From positions 103,464 to 167,463 of the forward strand of contig CASFPH010000002.1 in NCBI GenBank assembly GCA_949296645.1: 64,000 bases of DNA. The letters are read 5' to 3'. Source of the stretch: an uncultured Bacteroidales bacterium (GTDB lineage: Bacteria > Bacteroidota > Bacteroidia > Bacteroidales > UBA932). Position 1 is the stretch's first letter; the number at the start of each line of letters is the position of its first letter. A program made the translations under genes and the position numbers. The notes beneath the pieces are model-generated. The model did not search any database. It was not told where the DNA came from and saw only the letters and a list, made by a program, of their open reading frames with translations. Shown here in pieces: positions 27,701-35,738 of the stretch.

Positions 27701-27891
27701 CGCTCGCATTCATACTGGGTATGATTCCTCTTGTCCTCGCAAGCGGACCCGGATCAGCCAGCAGACAGGATATAGGAACAGGGGTATCCTTCGGAATGCT
27801 CGTAGCGATAACGATAGGTATCGTATTCGTACCGTTCTTCTTCGTGAAGATCTATAATCTCAAAAACAAACTGGAAAGGAAAAGGAAATGA
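24787..27891 (+). CDS. RND efflux pump, hydrophobe/amphiphile (AcrB-like) type
   Basis: A 1034-residue proton-driven inner-membrane transporter with the AcrB layout: a first membrane helix (about 9-27), a large periplasmic domain, six helices with the proton-relay segment GLILAIGIVVDDAIVVVENVER (paired aspartates), a second periplasmic domain, and a final helix set with PIAGMGAYLGVWLCG and GLVAKNAILIVEFAK. Length and motifs are intact. Its stop overlaps the start of the outer-membrane channel gene by four bases. Substrates cannot be told; such systems often export drugs, bile acids or lipids. Confidence 0.95.
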   Translation: MKSDFFIDRPVFSTVLSVLIVLVGLIGLALLPIDQYPQIVPPVVKISASYPGASAQTVSQAVATPIEQELNGTPGMMYMESSSNNSGGFSATVTFDISTNPDLAAVEIQNRVKQAESRLPAEVVQNGISVEKQSASRLMTITLLSSDSKFDEIYLSNYATLNVIDMLRRVPGVGSISNVGGRYYAMQIWVQPDRLANLGLTVQDLQNALKDQNRESAAGVLGQQPITGIDVTIPISAQGRLSSVEEFEDIVVRANNDGSIIRLRDVAKVSLEAGSYNTESGINGGNAAVMNINMLPGANAMEVAENIKKEMEEISRNFPEGISYNIPFDMTTYISESIHEVYKTLFEALVLVILVVFLSLQSWRATLIPTIAVPISLIGTFGVMLVFGFSLNMMTLLGLILAIGIVVDDAIVVVENVERIMEREKLPAYEATKKAMSEIGSALVATSLVLCAVFVPVSFLSGITGLMYRQFTITIAVSVIISTIVALTLSPVMCSIFLKPQSAENKNLVFRTINRWLEKGTGIYERMIRRSVAESHRMIAVFAITIIAILVLNRLVPQSFMPQEDQGYFTVELEMPVGTTLERTRVVADRAMDFFMRHPDIEYVLNVTGSSPRIGSAQGNAQFTVILKPWKERKGHDITKTMKEIRDSLSLYPESKVYTSTPAVIPGLGSSGGFEMVLEARGDASYEDLQAAADTLVKYASMRKEMAAISISSQRNIPQLYFDVDRDKAKLLGVPMSDIFSTMKAFTGSIYVNDFNMFNRVYKVYIQADASYRAYQDNLNLFFVRGSDNSMVPITSLGTTSYTTGPGTIKRFNMFNSITVTGEAAQGYSSGEVMNILEEIAQEKLPNNIGVEWSGLSYQEKKEGGKTGLVIALALLFVFLFLAAQYESWSIPVAVILSLPIAGMGAYLGVWLCGMENNVYFQIGLVMLIGLVAKNAILIVEFAKDEVEKGRDVLEAATEAGKLRFRPIVMTSLAFILGMIPLVLASGPGSASRQDIGTGVSFGMLVAITIGIVFVPFFFVKIYNLKNKLERKRK

Positions 27892-29264
27892 GACAGAGTA
27901 TAAAGACAGCAATAATCTGCATGACAGCCGCAGTCCTGGCGGCCAATGCCTGTTCCCCTGCAAAACACTGCACGAAACCGGAACTGGAAATTCCGGACAG
28001 AATTGCATACGAACGTACGGATTCCAATACCATTGCTGACATGAAATGGTGGGAACTGTATTCGGACACCCTGCTCCAGAAACTGATAAGGAACACCCTC
28101 GAAAACAACAGGGATTTCCTTGCCGCATCTGAGAAGATAAAGGAACTTCAGGCAAAATACCGCATAGCCAATTCTGCGCTGTACCCGTCACTTTCCGCAA
28201 AAGCGGGAGGCGACCATGAATTCTACAACAGAGGAAAAGGATTCACCAGCGAACCTGAAGCTCAGCTTTCTCTTGTAATAGGCTGGGAAGTGGATTTCTG
28301 GGGTACGTTGAGATGGGGCAGGAAAGAAGAATTTGCGAATTATCTGGCATCGCAGGAAGCCATGAGAGCAATGCAGATGACCCTCATTTCAGAAGTCGCA
28401 CAGGCATATTACGAACTTGTCGCCCTCGACAACGAACTTGCAATAGTCAAAAGGACACTTATTACAAGGCAGGAGGGAGTGCATCAGGCCAAAGTAAGAT
28501 TCGAAGGCGGACTGACATCAGAAACATCATACAGACAGGCGCAGGTTGAACTTGCCACAACCGCATCGCTTATACCTGACCTGGAAAGGAAGATTGCACT
28601 TAAGGAAAGTCAGATATCGCTCCTTGCAGGCGATTTCCCGAAGAGAATAGAAAGGGAAAAACTCTCTCTTACTCCAACATTGTCGGACGACATACCTGCA
28701 GGGATTCCCTCGGAACTCCTGAAACGCAGACCGGACATCAGGGAGGCCGAACAGAAACTGAAAGCGGCGGAAGCAGCGGTCGGAGTAGCACAGGCGGACA
28801 GATTCCCGAAACTCGTAATCAGCCTTACCGGAGGCACTGAAACTGAAATCATCGAAAACATGCTTAAAGCACCCATAGCAACAGCCGTAGCAAGCCTTAC
28901 TGCCCCTATATTTTCTTTCGGAAAGAAAAAAGCCGCTTTCAAGGCCTCGATAGCGGCATACAATCAGACCAGACTTGCATATGAAAACAAGATCCTGCAG
29001 GTATTCAAGGAAGTCAACGATGCGGTCATAACATACAGAAGCGCCCGCGAAAACACAAGGCTCAAGCAGAACCTTCTGGAGGCATCCAGAAAATATGTAG
29101 AACTTGCAAGGCTGCAAAACCTGAACGGGGTAACCATCTACCTGGACGTTCTCGACGCACAAAGGAAGTATTTCGATGCTCAGATAAGCATGAGCAATGC
29201 AATCAGCAATGAATACCTCGCGATGATAAACCTGTACAAGGCACTCGGAGGAGGATGGTCATGA
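27888..29264 (+). CDS. RND outer-membrane channel lipoprotein (NodT/OprM type)
   Basis: A 458-residue TolC-like channel of the tripartite pump. The N-terminus is a lipoprotein signal with the lipobox AANAC (Cys near residue 22). Two outer-membrane-efflux repeats follow, seen as WWELYSDTLLQKLIRNTLENN with YPSLSAKAGGDHEF, and LLKRRPDIREAEQKLKAAEAAVGVAQADRFPKL (residues split between repeat starts). It starts on the ATGA overlap with the pump gene. The transcript ends in an 11-bp bidirectional terminator shared with hmuV. Confidence 0.93.
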   Translation: MRQSIKTAIICMTAAVLAANACSPAKHCTKPELEIPDRIAYERTDSNTIADMKWWELYSDTLLQKLIRNTLENNRDFLAASEKIKELQAKYRIANSALYPSLSAKAGGDHEFYNRGKGFTSEPEAQLSLVIGWEVDFWGTLRWGRKEEFANYLASQEAMRAMQMTLISEVAQAYYELVALDNELAIVKRTLITRQEGVHQAKVRFEGGLTSETSYRQAQVELATTASLIPDLERKIALKESQISLLAGDFPKRIEREKLSLTPTLSDDIPAGIPSELLKRRPDIREAEQKLKAAEAAVGVAQADRFPKLVISLTGGTETEIIENMLKAPIATAVASLTAPIFSFGKKKAAFKASIAAYNQTRLAYENKILQVFKEVNDAVITYRSARENTRLKQNLLEASRKYVELARLQNLNGVTIYLDVLDAQRKYFDAQISMSNAISNEYLAMINLYKALGGGWS

Positions 29265-29266
29265 CA

Positions 29267-29296
29267 ATATGTGCCGGCAATCATTCCGGCACATAT
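29267..29296. terminator. bidirectional terminator between the efflux and haem operons
   Basis: ATATGTGCCGG (29267-29277) pairs perfectly with CCGGCACATAT (29286-29296) across an eight-base loop. The right arm also encodes the last codons of hmuV. It serves two convergent operons. Confidence 0.8.
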
Positions 29297-29616
29297 ATTA
29301 TCTCACCGTTTTCAAGTTCGTAAGCGGTTCCCACACGCCGGCCTCTTGATTTGCTTTTATCGGAAGAATCCTCGGAAGGAGTATACTTCTCTATCCTGTC
29401 CCCTTTTTTTGTTATGATTTCCATCCTTTCGGTACCCGGATTCTTCACCATGGTAAAATCCTCTCTGGAAAACATTTCCGTCATATCGAAACGTGTTACC
29501 AGAGCCACCATCAATGCCACGGCAAAAACCATGGCTACGTCAAACAGGTTCGTCAGTACTGCCAGCGGATCATGGTCATCCGTATCGGTAATAAGTCTTC
29601 TGCGTCTTCCTGCCAT
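29281..29616 (-). CDS. hmuV: DUF2149 / ExbD-like membrane protein of the haem operon
   Basis: A 111-residue protein with a basic start, the motif DHDPLAVLTNLFDVAMVFAVAL, one membrane helix (about 20-40) and a periplasmic tail. An aspartate within the helix (Asp26) is placed like the proton-carrying aspartate of ExbD/TolR. DUF2149 proteins usually accompany a MotA/TolQ/ExbB protein and a CobN-like protein, as here. The start ATG has a strong GGAGGTG ribosome-binding site inside the 3' end of the preceding gene. The symbol follows the Porphyromonas hmu gene order and is an assignment by position. Confidence 0.75.
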   Translation of the reverse strand: MAGRRRRLITDTDDHDPLAVLTNLFDVAMVFAVALMVALVTRFDMTEMFSREDFTMVKNPGTERMEIITKKGDRIEKYTPSEDSSDKSKSRGRRVGTAYELENGEIIYVPE

Positions 29617-29618
29617 GA

Positions 29619-30221
29619 CTACACCTCCTTTCCGATAGACGGTTTAGCCGAAAGAGAACCAGCTGCATATTCGAGAATATTCATATCATCCGCAAACCAG
29701 CGTTGCTTCACCTGAAGGGTAATGAAACCAATCGCTCCTATTATGATTCCTACAACAGTAGTTGCAAAGGCCACCTGCATATTATCTGCCATGGAAGCTA
29801 CATCTCCTGTTGCAAGACCGACAAGTGCAGGTCCCATCGGGATAAGGGTACCCATAAGACCAAGCATGGGCCCTATCTTGACAAGAAGCCTGGACTGACC
29901 CAAAGATTTGTCGGAAAGAATCTCATAATCTCCCAATATTTTATCAATCATAACTCTATTGTACCTGTTCTGCCTTATTCTTTCAAGAGCCGAAATGAGG
30001 GGAGTCCTGTCGTCCTTTTCCACGGAGACAATGAAATCTTCCGGATTCATCTCCGTTATCCGTCTGTTCAGCCTTACATTTATTTTGGTACGGCTTATAT
30101 ACTGTCCGTAGAACCCGCCTATCATGATAAGGGACTTAAGAAAGAAAAATAACAAAAACACTACTACCGGGACAAGAAGCCCGGTTGAAATCCAATACAG
30201 TAAATCAGTTATAAATTCCAT
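29619..30221 (-). CDS. hmuU: MotA/TolQ/ExbB-type proton channel protein of the haem operon
   Basis: A 200-residue inner-membrane protein with three membrane helices (about 12-35, 115-140, 150-172). The ExbB/TolQ signature covers the last two: GPMLGLMGTLIPMGPALVGLATGD and VAFATTVVGIIIGAIGFI. With the ExbD-like neighbour it could form a proton-driven motor that delivers energy to the periplasm or to the outer-membrane receptor. Its start overlaps the end of the preceding gene by 13 bases. The symbol is by operon position. Confidence 0.8.
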   Translation of the reverse strand: MEFITDLLYWISTGLLVPVVVFLLFFFLKSLIMIGGFYGQYISRTKINVRLNRRITEMNPEDFIVSVEKDDRTPLISALERIRQNRYNRVMIDKILGDYEILSDKSLGQSRLLVKIGPMLGLMGTLIPMGPALVGLATGDVASMADNMQVAFATTVVGIIIGAIGFITLQVKQRWFADDMNILEYAAGSLSAKPSIGKEV

Positions 30222-30925
30222 TTTATTATTTTTTTAATTGTTGATACTACACCAAACCTGTATAAGGCATATCCGGTAACAGCAGAAATCAGAAACAGGG
30301 CCGACACTGCAAGAAGTGCGTTCCAATCCGTTTCAGACACCGAATTGGAAACATTATAGTCAGCCACAGAAGAATTTACAAGAAGACCGCCAATAAGAAT
30401 ACCAATATTGAGAAGGATTTTCATTTCCAGCTTAACACTTTCTGCAGGAACAGCAAAAAAAATCAGCAGTGAGAATGCAAAAACGGCAACGGCTGCAATC
30501 AATGCAAAGATTAGAGCCGTAACAAGAAAGTCCGTTCCAGCCATCTCCCTGAAAAACAACAGCTCAAAATATCCCAAAGCAAAAAAGAACATTGCTCCTG
30601 GTATTATTTTCAGAAGGAAAATGCTCCTGCGTCTTTTAGATTCCGGCATGAAGTAATTATCCAAAAGGAAAACGGAAACGAAGATCCCGGCAACAGCTTC
30701 CACCGTAGTGACAAGAGCGCCATCGGAAAGAAAGGATACATTGGAAAGAAAATCCTGCAGCAGCGTACCAGGCTGCCTGATTACCACAGGATAGACAAGC
30801 AATGAAAGCAATGCTGGAAAGAGTGCGTAAAGCGATATTCCCGCAAGACTGCCGGAAAGGGCAGCCTTGAGAGAATATTTCATAAAAGCGAGAATAAAAA
30901 TTACCTGAACATATATTTCCATCAT
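30209..30925 (-). CDS. hmuT: polytopic membrane protein of the haem operon
   Basis: A 238-residue hydrophobic protein with six or seven predicted membrane helices and no recognisable domain. Two adjacent ATG codons occur (30925 and 30922). The first makes an ATGA overlap with the hmuS stop; the second has better spacing from the AGGAGG upstream. Position in the hmu operon and membrane topology point to a part in haem or metal handling with the chelatase-like and ExbB/ExbD-like proteins. The exact role is not known to me. The symbol is by order of genes. Confidence 0.65.
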   Translation of the reverse strand: MMEIYVQVIFILAFMKYSLKAALSGSLAGISLYALFPALLSLLVYPVVIRQPGTLLQDFLSNVSFLSDGALVTTVEAVAGIFVSVFLLDNYFMPESKRRRSIFLLKIIPGAMFFFALGYFELLFFREMAGTDFLVTALIFALIAAVAVFAFSLLIFFAVPAESVKLEMKILLNIGILIGGLLVNSSVADYNVSNSVSETDWNALLAVSALFLISAVTGYALYRFGVVSTIKKIIKWNL

Positions 30926-33900
30926 TTCCTCCTTTTGAGTGCAACCCACAATATACCGATTACCAGGACAGATCCCAGTATATAGAGGATGGTATATGAA
31001 TTTTCCTCCTGCACCGCGGAAGATTTCCGGTCGGTACGCCGTTCCTCCTTTCTCAGAACGACATTATTCTCGATATCCTGATTTTCCAGAACAACTTCCC
31101 TTGCACTTTTCACTGCGTCTTCATAACGTTCCGCAGCATTTTCTCCAAGTTTTGAAGATATGAAATCCTTTAGTTTACCGTTGTCGCAGACAAAGCCGCT
31201 GCATCCTGCCTGGTGATTGGACACAAGTTCTGCATGAAGTTCCGCAACATTTTTCAACTGCTCCGGATCGGCTTTCCACATCCCTTTACGCGCCGATTCC
31301 AACATTACTGCTGTCATTTCCTGAAGAGCATACGGATTCTTTGAGACGAACTTTTCCTTTACGCCCATACCGTACTCGTCCTTTACGTAGATATCGTAAT
31401 ATCTGTCCCATATATGATCATCCACGACAGAAGGTTTCATCACGTTCCATCCATATGTATTTCTGAACGATTCCGCAAAATGTTCCATTGCAGAAGCTTC
31501 CCCTTCCATCATGTGACTTATATATTTCGGATTGAACAATGTCGAACCGGCCTCTACTCCTATTGCTTCCTTCAAGCCCTGTACTCTGGCCCTGGACGTA
31601 TTCCTGAAGTCATTGAAATAAGCAGAAGGATCATTACCTGTGACATGTTTCACGGAAGCTGAAAGACCGCCCATGAATTCATATACATGATCCAGACTCA
31701 ACGGTCCCCATGTATTGCTCGAACGCGGCTGCACCACTACCGACGTATTCAGAAGGGCGGCTTCGAAAACCCCTTCCCTCATTTCACCCCAGCCTTCTCC
31801 GCCGTCAGCCGAATAAACAGCTCCCATATTACTTATGTACCTTTCTGCTATCTCATCTGCAGATTCCCATGAATCACCTTTTTCCACCATACCCATTATG
31901 CCTGTACCATAGTTTCCGCCTGCGCCTCCGAATATTCTTTCCTTTGAGTACTTTCTTGCATCCACCGGAGAGAAACCTTTTTCCAAAAGCAGTTTTTCGG
32001 CATCGGTAAAGCCTTTCCTGACATAATTATCATCCGAATCATCCGACGCCGCCATCTGTATCGCCTGATTCAGAAGAGCCAGTCTTGAAGCGGCGATATC
32101 CCTCAACTGACCGGAAGTCTGTATCACTACATCAATTCTTGGACGCCCCAGTTTTTCAGCAGGAATCAATCTCAAAGATCGTATATAGCCGAACCCGTCT
32201 CTTAAAGGCTCTACACCGAGAAGGTACAGAATCTGTGCAACGGTAGCGCCCTCCGACGAAATAAAGTCTGTAGACCACAGCGTAAAGCTTACCTTTTCAG
32301 GATATTTACCGTTTGCCGAAAATTCTGATTCAAGGAGGGACTCTGCCAATCTTCTGCCTGTCTTCCAAGCCTCAGGAGATGGAGTCGCTTCAGGATTTAT
32401 AGAGTAGAAATTGCGGCCTGTCGGTACGGCAGCCGGATTGACGACAGGATCACCTGCAGAACACGGCTCAACATAACCGCCAGCAAGTGCATCAAGCAGG
32501 GCATCGGCCTCCATACCGGTAGATTTCTTAAGATTATCATAAGAAGACCTTACATTTTCAAGTGAACTGTACAACGACTCAATGGCATCCATAAGTCCGT
32601 CTTGTCCGACACCAGTACCCTCATCCGCCATAGGTTCTGCTTTGGACATCCTGTCCATCATACTTGCCATGGCCGACATATCCGTCCCGGCAGTCATCAT
32701 TCTCCCCCCTTCAGTTTTCTTTGCAGCAACATGCTCCTCAAAAAGTTTTCTGTCGGCTGCCGAAACAAGACGGTTGAACACATCGGCGGCAGAAACACCT
32801 GACAGGAGTTCCGAGATTGCTTTCTGTGCAACAGGAGTATAATGGTGCGACATATATGACGGATCATCCATCCTGTCTTTATCCATTTTCCCGTGTGCGG
32901 CATCAATAGAAGCAAGTGCATACCTGACAGGATCCAGAGACATGAGCCTTGCCGTATTGGAAAGCTGCTCCTTTGTATAAGGGACACCCAACGTATAAAG
33001 TCCGTCACCGACCTTTGCCCCATCGACTTCTTCAAGATAATGATGTATCTTTTCTATACCTGCATCATCCAAAACCTTCGTGGAATCTATCGACAGCACC
33101 GAAAAAAGATTCTCTTTCTTCGCAAGTCCGGTAATGCTCACCCGGTAATTATCCTTTATCTCCCCTTCCTCCATACCTTCCATTCTGTGTATACGATCTT
33201 TCAGCATTCTTAAATTATCATATAGTCCGCTCTGCATGAACGGTGCGGTAAGATGAGTGATCAGAGTGGCATAACTTCTTCTTTTTGCTATTATTCCTTC
33301 TCCTATGTTGTTTATCGTATATATATAAAAATGCGGCACATCTCCGATTATAGCATCCGTCCAGTCATAATCGGACAAAGCGACCTGCTTTCCCGGTATA
33401 AACTCCAGACTTCCGTGCGTACCGAAATGAATCAGGGCATCGGCATTGAAAACCTTCCTCGTCCACAAATACGAGGCGATATATGGATATGCAGGAGCCC
33501 CATCCTGACCATGGATTATCTTTTCCACATCATCTCCGACCGAAGCCATGGGCTGCGGCAGTATGGCGATATTCCCGAACCTCAAGGCAGCTACAGCCAT
33601 ATATTCCTTCCCATCCTTTTCACAAGACATGTAATCTCCGGGAGCTTTGCCGTAGCGTGCTTCCAAAGACTCAATGAGCGTGGATGGCAATATTCCGGAA
33701 ACCAAGACATTAAAGGAATCCACAGGCATGAGAACCGGATTACCATCCTTCAGGAATCTGTCATATGCACCCAGGGCATAAGGTCCCAGCACGGATCCTG
33801 ACGTCTGTATCATTTTTTCCAGCTTCTCCGCCGAAGAAGGAAGACCGTCCACATTATATCCTGCCTCGGAAAGCATCTTCAAAGTATTGTAAAGAGACTG

Positions 33901-35052
33901 GACGCCTTCAATATCGGCTGCATTGACGGCAGCTTTGCCGGTTCCCTTGTAATAATACAGTGCAATCCTTTTCTCTGAAGCTGGCTTTGTTCTCAACTTT
34001 GCAAAATTGCAGACCAGATTGCAGAATTTGTCCGTATGTCCCGGTATTGCATCGAAAATCTTCATTCCGTTTCTCTCAAACTGTGCGGCGACAGCAAAAG
34101 GAGCTATGGCACCATCCAGTTCAGGAAGTACGACACTCATAGATGTCATCCCGCCACCGGACATACCCTGGAGATCTTCAATCCACTCATCATACAGTCT
34201 GCTGACTGTAACCGGAGCAAGCAAAGGAACATTCATTTTTTTCAATAGAGCCGTACCGCTCTCTCCACCACCCATCACAAGACGTCCGTGAGGTCTGTTT
34301 ATCACAATGTCGGGACGGACCGATGCTATCATCCCCAATTTTTCCATACCAAATGAATTTACAGGATAGACATTCATTCCCCTCTTTTCAAGACCGTCCA
34401 CAAGAGCAGCAAAATGTTCTTCGTTCGAATTCTGCATATTTATGTTTCCGGCAAGAAGAACCACCCTGGGAGCACCATCCTTATACTTTCCAGAACTGCG
34501 GTAGAACCTGTCATATTCTTCATAGGTAGCAAAGAATTCATCCTCGCCAAGATGGAAAAAATAATTGTCGGGAACTTTTACAGGCTCGGAATATGTACCT
34601 CTATATATGATTTTCCCTTCTGCCTCTGATCTGAGAAAATTGAAAAGACTTCTGTAATTTGCCGCACACCCGTTGTCCATAAGTTCAGACACATATGCAA
34701 GGGCACTGTCTTTCAAGGTATTTATTTCGGCATTATCCGATTCCGTAGAGAACACTATTCTACCCTTTTCAGCGGCCTTTCTTATGGCATCGAAATGCTC
34801 TGCAGTAAGGGAACTGCCATGAATTCTAACAAGTATGACATCATAGGATGGCAGAGTCCCGGTGTCATCCAGGGAGACCGGAGTTATCTTTACAAAAGGA
34901 TTGTTATTGGACCTTATGAATTTCTCCACCGTAAAGTCAGGAAAATTGAACGCAGCTATATCGGTCACAGATAAATACTTCCGGTAGAACACGGCAAAAG
35001 CCGCAACGGCGATTGCGGCAATTGCAGAAAATCTTATATATCTGGCTATCAT
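30922..35052 (-). CDS. hmuS: membrane-tethered CobN-like chelatase homologue (HmuS)
   Basis: A 1376-residue member of the CobN/magnesium-chelatase H superfamily. It is not part of a cobalamin cluster; it lies in a haem-uptake operon like HmuS of Porphyromonas and Bacteroides, for which removal of iron from haem has been proposed. Family landmarks include KVFNADALIHFGTHGSLEF, VGDVPHFYIYTINNIGEG-like text near IIGDVPHFYIY, and FTLWSTDFISSEGATVAQ. Both ends carry a membrane helix (about 8-24 and 1353-1372), with a basic end LKRRK after the second. By the positive-inside rule the large domain faces the periplasm. It overlaps hmuY by four bases (ATGA). Confidence 0.88.
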   Translation of the reverse strand: MIARYIRFSAIAAIAVAAFAVFYRKYLSVTDIAAFNFPDFTVEKFIRSNNNPFVKITPVSLDDTGTLPSYDVILVRIHGSSLTAEHFDAIRKAAEKGRIVFSTESDNAEINTLKDSALAYVSELMDNGCAANYRSLFNFLRSEAEGKIIYRGTYSEPVKVPDNYFFHLGEDEFFATYEEYDRFYRSSGKYKDGAPRVVLLAGNINMQNSNEEHFAALVDGLEKRGMNVYPVNSFGMEKLGMIASVRPDIVINRPHGRLVMGGGESGTALLKKMNVPLLAPVTVSRLYDEWIEDLQGMSGGGMTSMSVVLPELDGAIAPFAVAAQFERNGMKIFDAIPGHTDKFCNLVCNFAKLRTKPASEKRIALYYYKGTGKAAVNAADIEGVQSLYNTLKMLSEAGYNVDGLPSSAEKLEKMIQTSGSVLGPYALGAYDRFLKDGNPVLMPVDSFNVLVSGILPSTLIESLEARYGKAPGDYMSCEKDGKEYMAVAALRFGNIAILPQPMASVGDDVEKIIHGQDGAPAYPYIASYLWTRKVFNADALIHFGTHGSLEFIPGKQVALSDYDWTDAIIGDVPHFYIYTINNIGEGIIAKRRSYATLITHLTAPFMQSGLYDNLRMLKDRIHRMEGMEEGEIKDNYRVSITGLAKKENLFSVLSIDSTKVLDDAGIEKIHHYLEEVDGAKVGDGLYTLGVPYTKEQLSNTARLMSLDPVRYALASIDAAHGKMDKDRMDDPSYMSHHYTPVAQKAISELLSGVSAADVFNRLVSAADRKLFEEHVAAKKTEGGRMMTAGTDMSAMASMMDRMSKAEPMADEGTGVGQDGLMDAIESLYSSLENVRSSYDNLKKSTGMEADALLDALAGGYVEPCSAGDPVVNPAAVPTGRNFYSINPEATPSPEAWKTGRRLAESLLESEFSANGKYPEKVSFTLWSTDFISSEGATVAQILYLLGVEPLRDGFGYIRSLRLIPAEKLGRPRIDVVIQTSGQLRDIAASRLALLNQAIQMAASDDSDDNYVRKGFTDAEKLLLEKGFSPVDARKYSKERIFGGAGGNYGTGIMGMVEKGDSWESADEIAERYISNMGAVYSADGGEGWGEMREGVFEAALLNTSVVVQPRSSNTWGPLSLDHVYEFMGGLSASVKHVTGNDPSAYFNDFRNTSRARVQGLKEAIGVEAGSTLFNPKYISHMMEGEASAMEHFAESFRNTYGWNVMKPSVVDDHIWDRYYDIYVKDEYGMGVKEKFVSKNPYALQEMTAVMLESARKGMWKADPEQLKNVAELHAELVSNHQAGCSGFVCDNGKLKDFISSKLGENAAERYEDAVKSAREVVLENQDIENNVVLRKEERRTDRKSSAVQEENSYTILYILGSVLVIGILWVALKRRK

Positions 35053-35720
35053 CTCAATTCAGCATAAGAAAAGACCACATATCCTGATTTTCCTCCTTCA
35101 TTCTGATATCTGGTAAACTCGACCTTGAAATGACCTTTTCCGTCTGCGGTTCTGAAAATATAGACCGGAGCCTTCAGATATACGGGAGGCATCACCAGCG
35201 AACCGTCGCTGTTCGTCTTGAAAACGATTACCGTCGCATCGGATTTGACTGTAGTGACCGTTCCCGACATTCCCGTAGAAGTCACTGCCTTGTCCTCCTT
35301 GAAAACAGCCCCTGAAGGAACTTCGGATACAGAAGAGAATGCGATATCCGATGACATGACATACACGCCTCCCTTAGCATTCTTCGAAGAAGCCTCTCCG
35401 CTGTTTGTTCTTATGGAATATTTGCATACTGCAAAATCCCAATCCGTTCTTGCAGCCCACTCCGCATTCGAAGCATCGTTTTCTTCACCGACACCTATAA
35501 ACTTCCCGGAAGCGAATGAAAAATAATGCCATGTCGTGGAAGATGTTGCCTCTACCGAAACCTGTTCGACTGCAGGAGGCTCTTCCTTCCCTTTTTTATC
35601 ACATCCTGAAAACATAAGCGAAAATATCGCAAGGCACGAAAAAACAAGTATTGACGATCCATACATCATCCGCATACTGCCGCAGTGTCCGTACACCGCT
35701 TCTGAAACAAATTTTTTCAT
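35049..35720 (-). CDS. hmuY: HmuY-family haem-binding lipoprotein
   Basis: A 223-residue lipoprotein. The signal peptide ends at the lipobox MFSGC; the mature part has the HmuY-type start TTWHYFSFASGKFIGVG and TDWDFAVCKYSIRTNSG. HmuY proteins sit on the outer membrane or are released and capture haem for the TonB receptor. Which residues bind haem here (His or Met) cannot be decided by eye. The N-terminus is long; starts at 35675 or shortly after (MRMMYGSS) would give a more usual signal peptide. It follows hmuR by 18 bases, after a run of 11 A residues in the transcript, and is coupled to hmuS by ATGA. Confidence 0.82.
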   Translation of the reverse strand: MKKFVSEAVYGHCGSMRMMYGSSILVFSCLAIFSLMFSGCDKKGKEEPPAVEQVSVEATSSTTWHYFSFASGKFIGVGEENDASNAEWAARTDWDFAVCKYSIRTNSGEASSKNAKGGVYVMSSDIAFSSVSEVPSGAVFKEDKAVTSTGMSGTVTTVKSDATVIVFKTNSDGSLVMPPVYLKAPVYIFRTADGKGHFKVEFTRYQNEGGKSGYVVFSYAELR

Positions 35721-35724
35721 ATAA

Positions 35725-35735
35725 TTTTTTTTTTT
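35725..35735. repeat. 11-base homopolymer (T on plus strand) between hmuR and hmuY
   Basis: The leftward transcript has 11 consecutive A residues five to fifteen bases upstream of the hmuY ATG. It may favour initiation, since A-rich leaders do so in Bacteroidota, and is long enough to slip. Confidence 0.8.
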
Positions 35736-35738
35736 GAA

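Noticed and set aside
30922..35052. The CobN-like protein as cobaltochelatase of cobalamin synthesis
   Set aside because: No cob genes or CobS/CobT partners are near. The gene is coupled to a HmuY-type lipoprotein and HmuR-type receptor and has membrane helices at both ends, so a haem role fits better.
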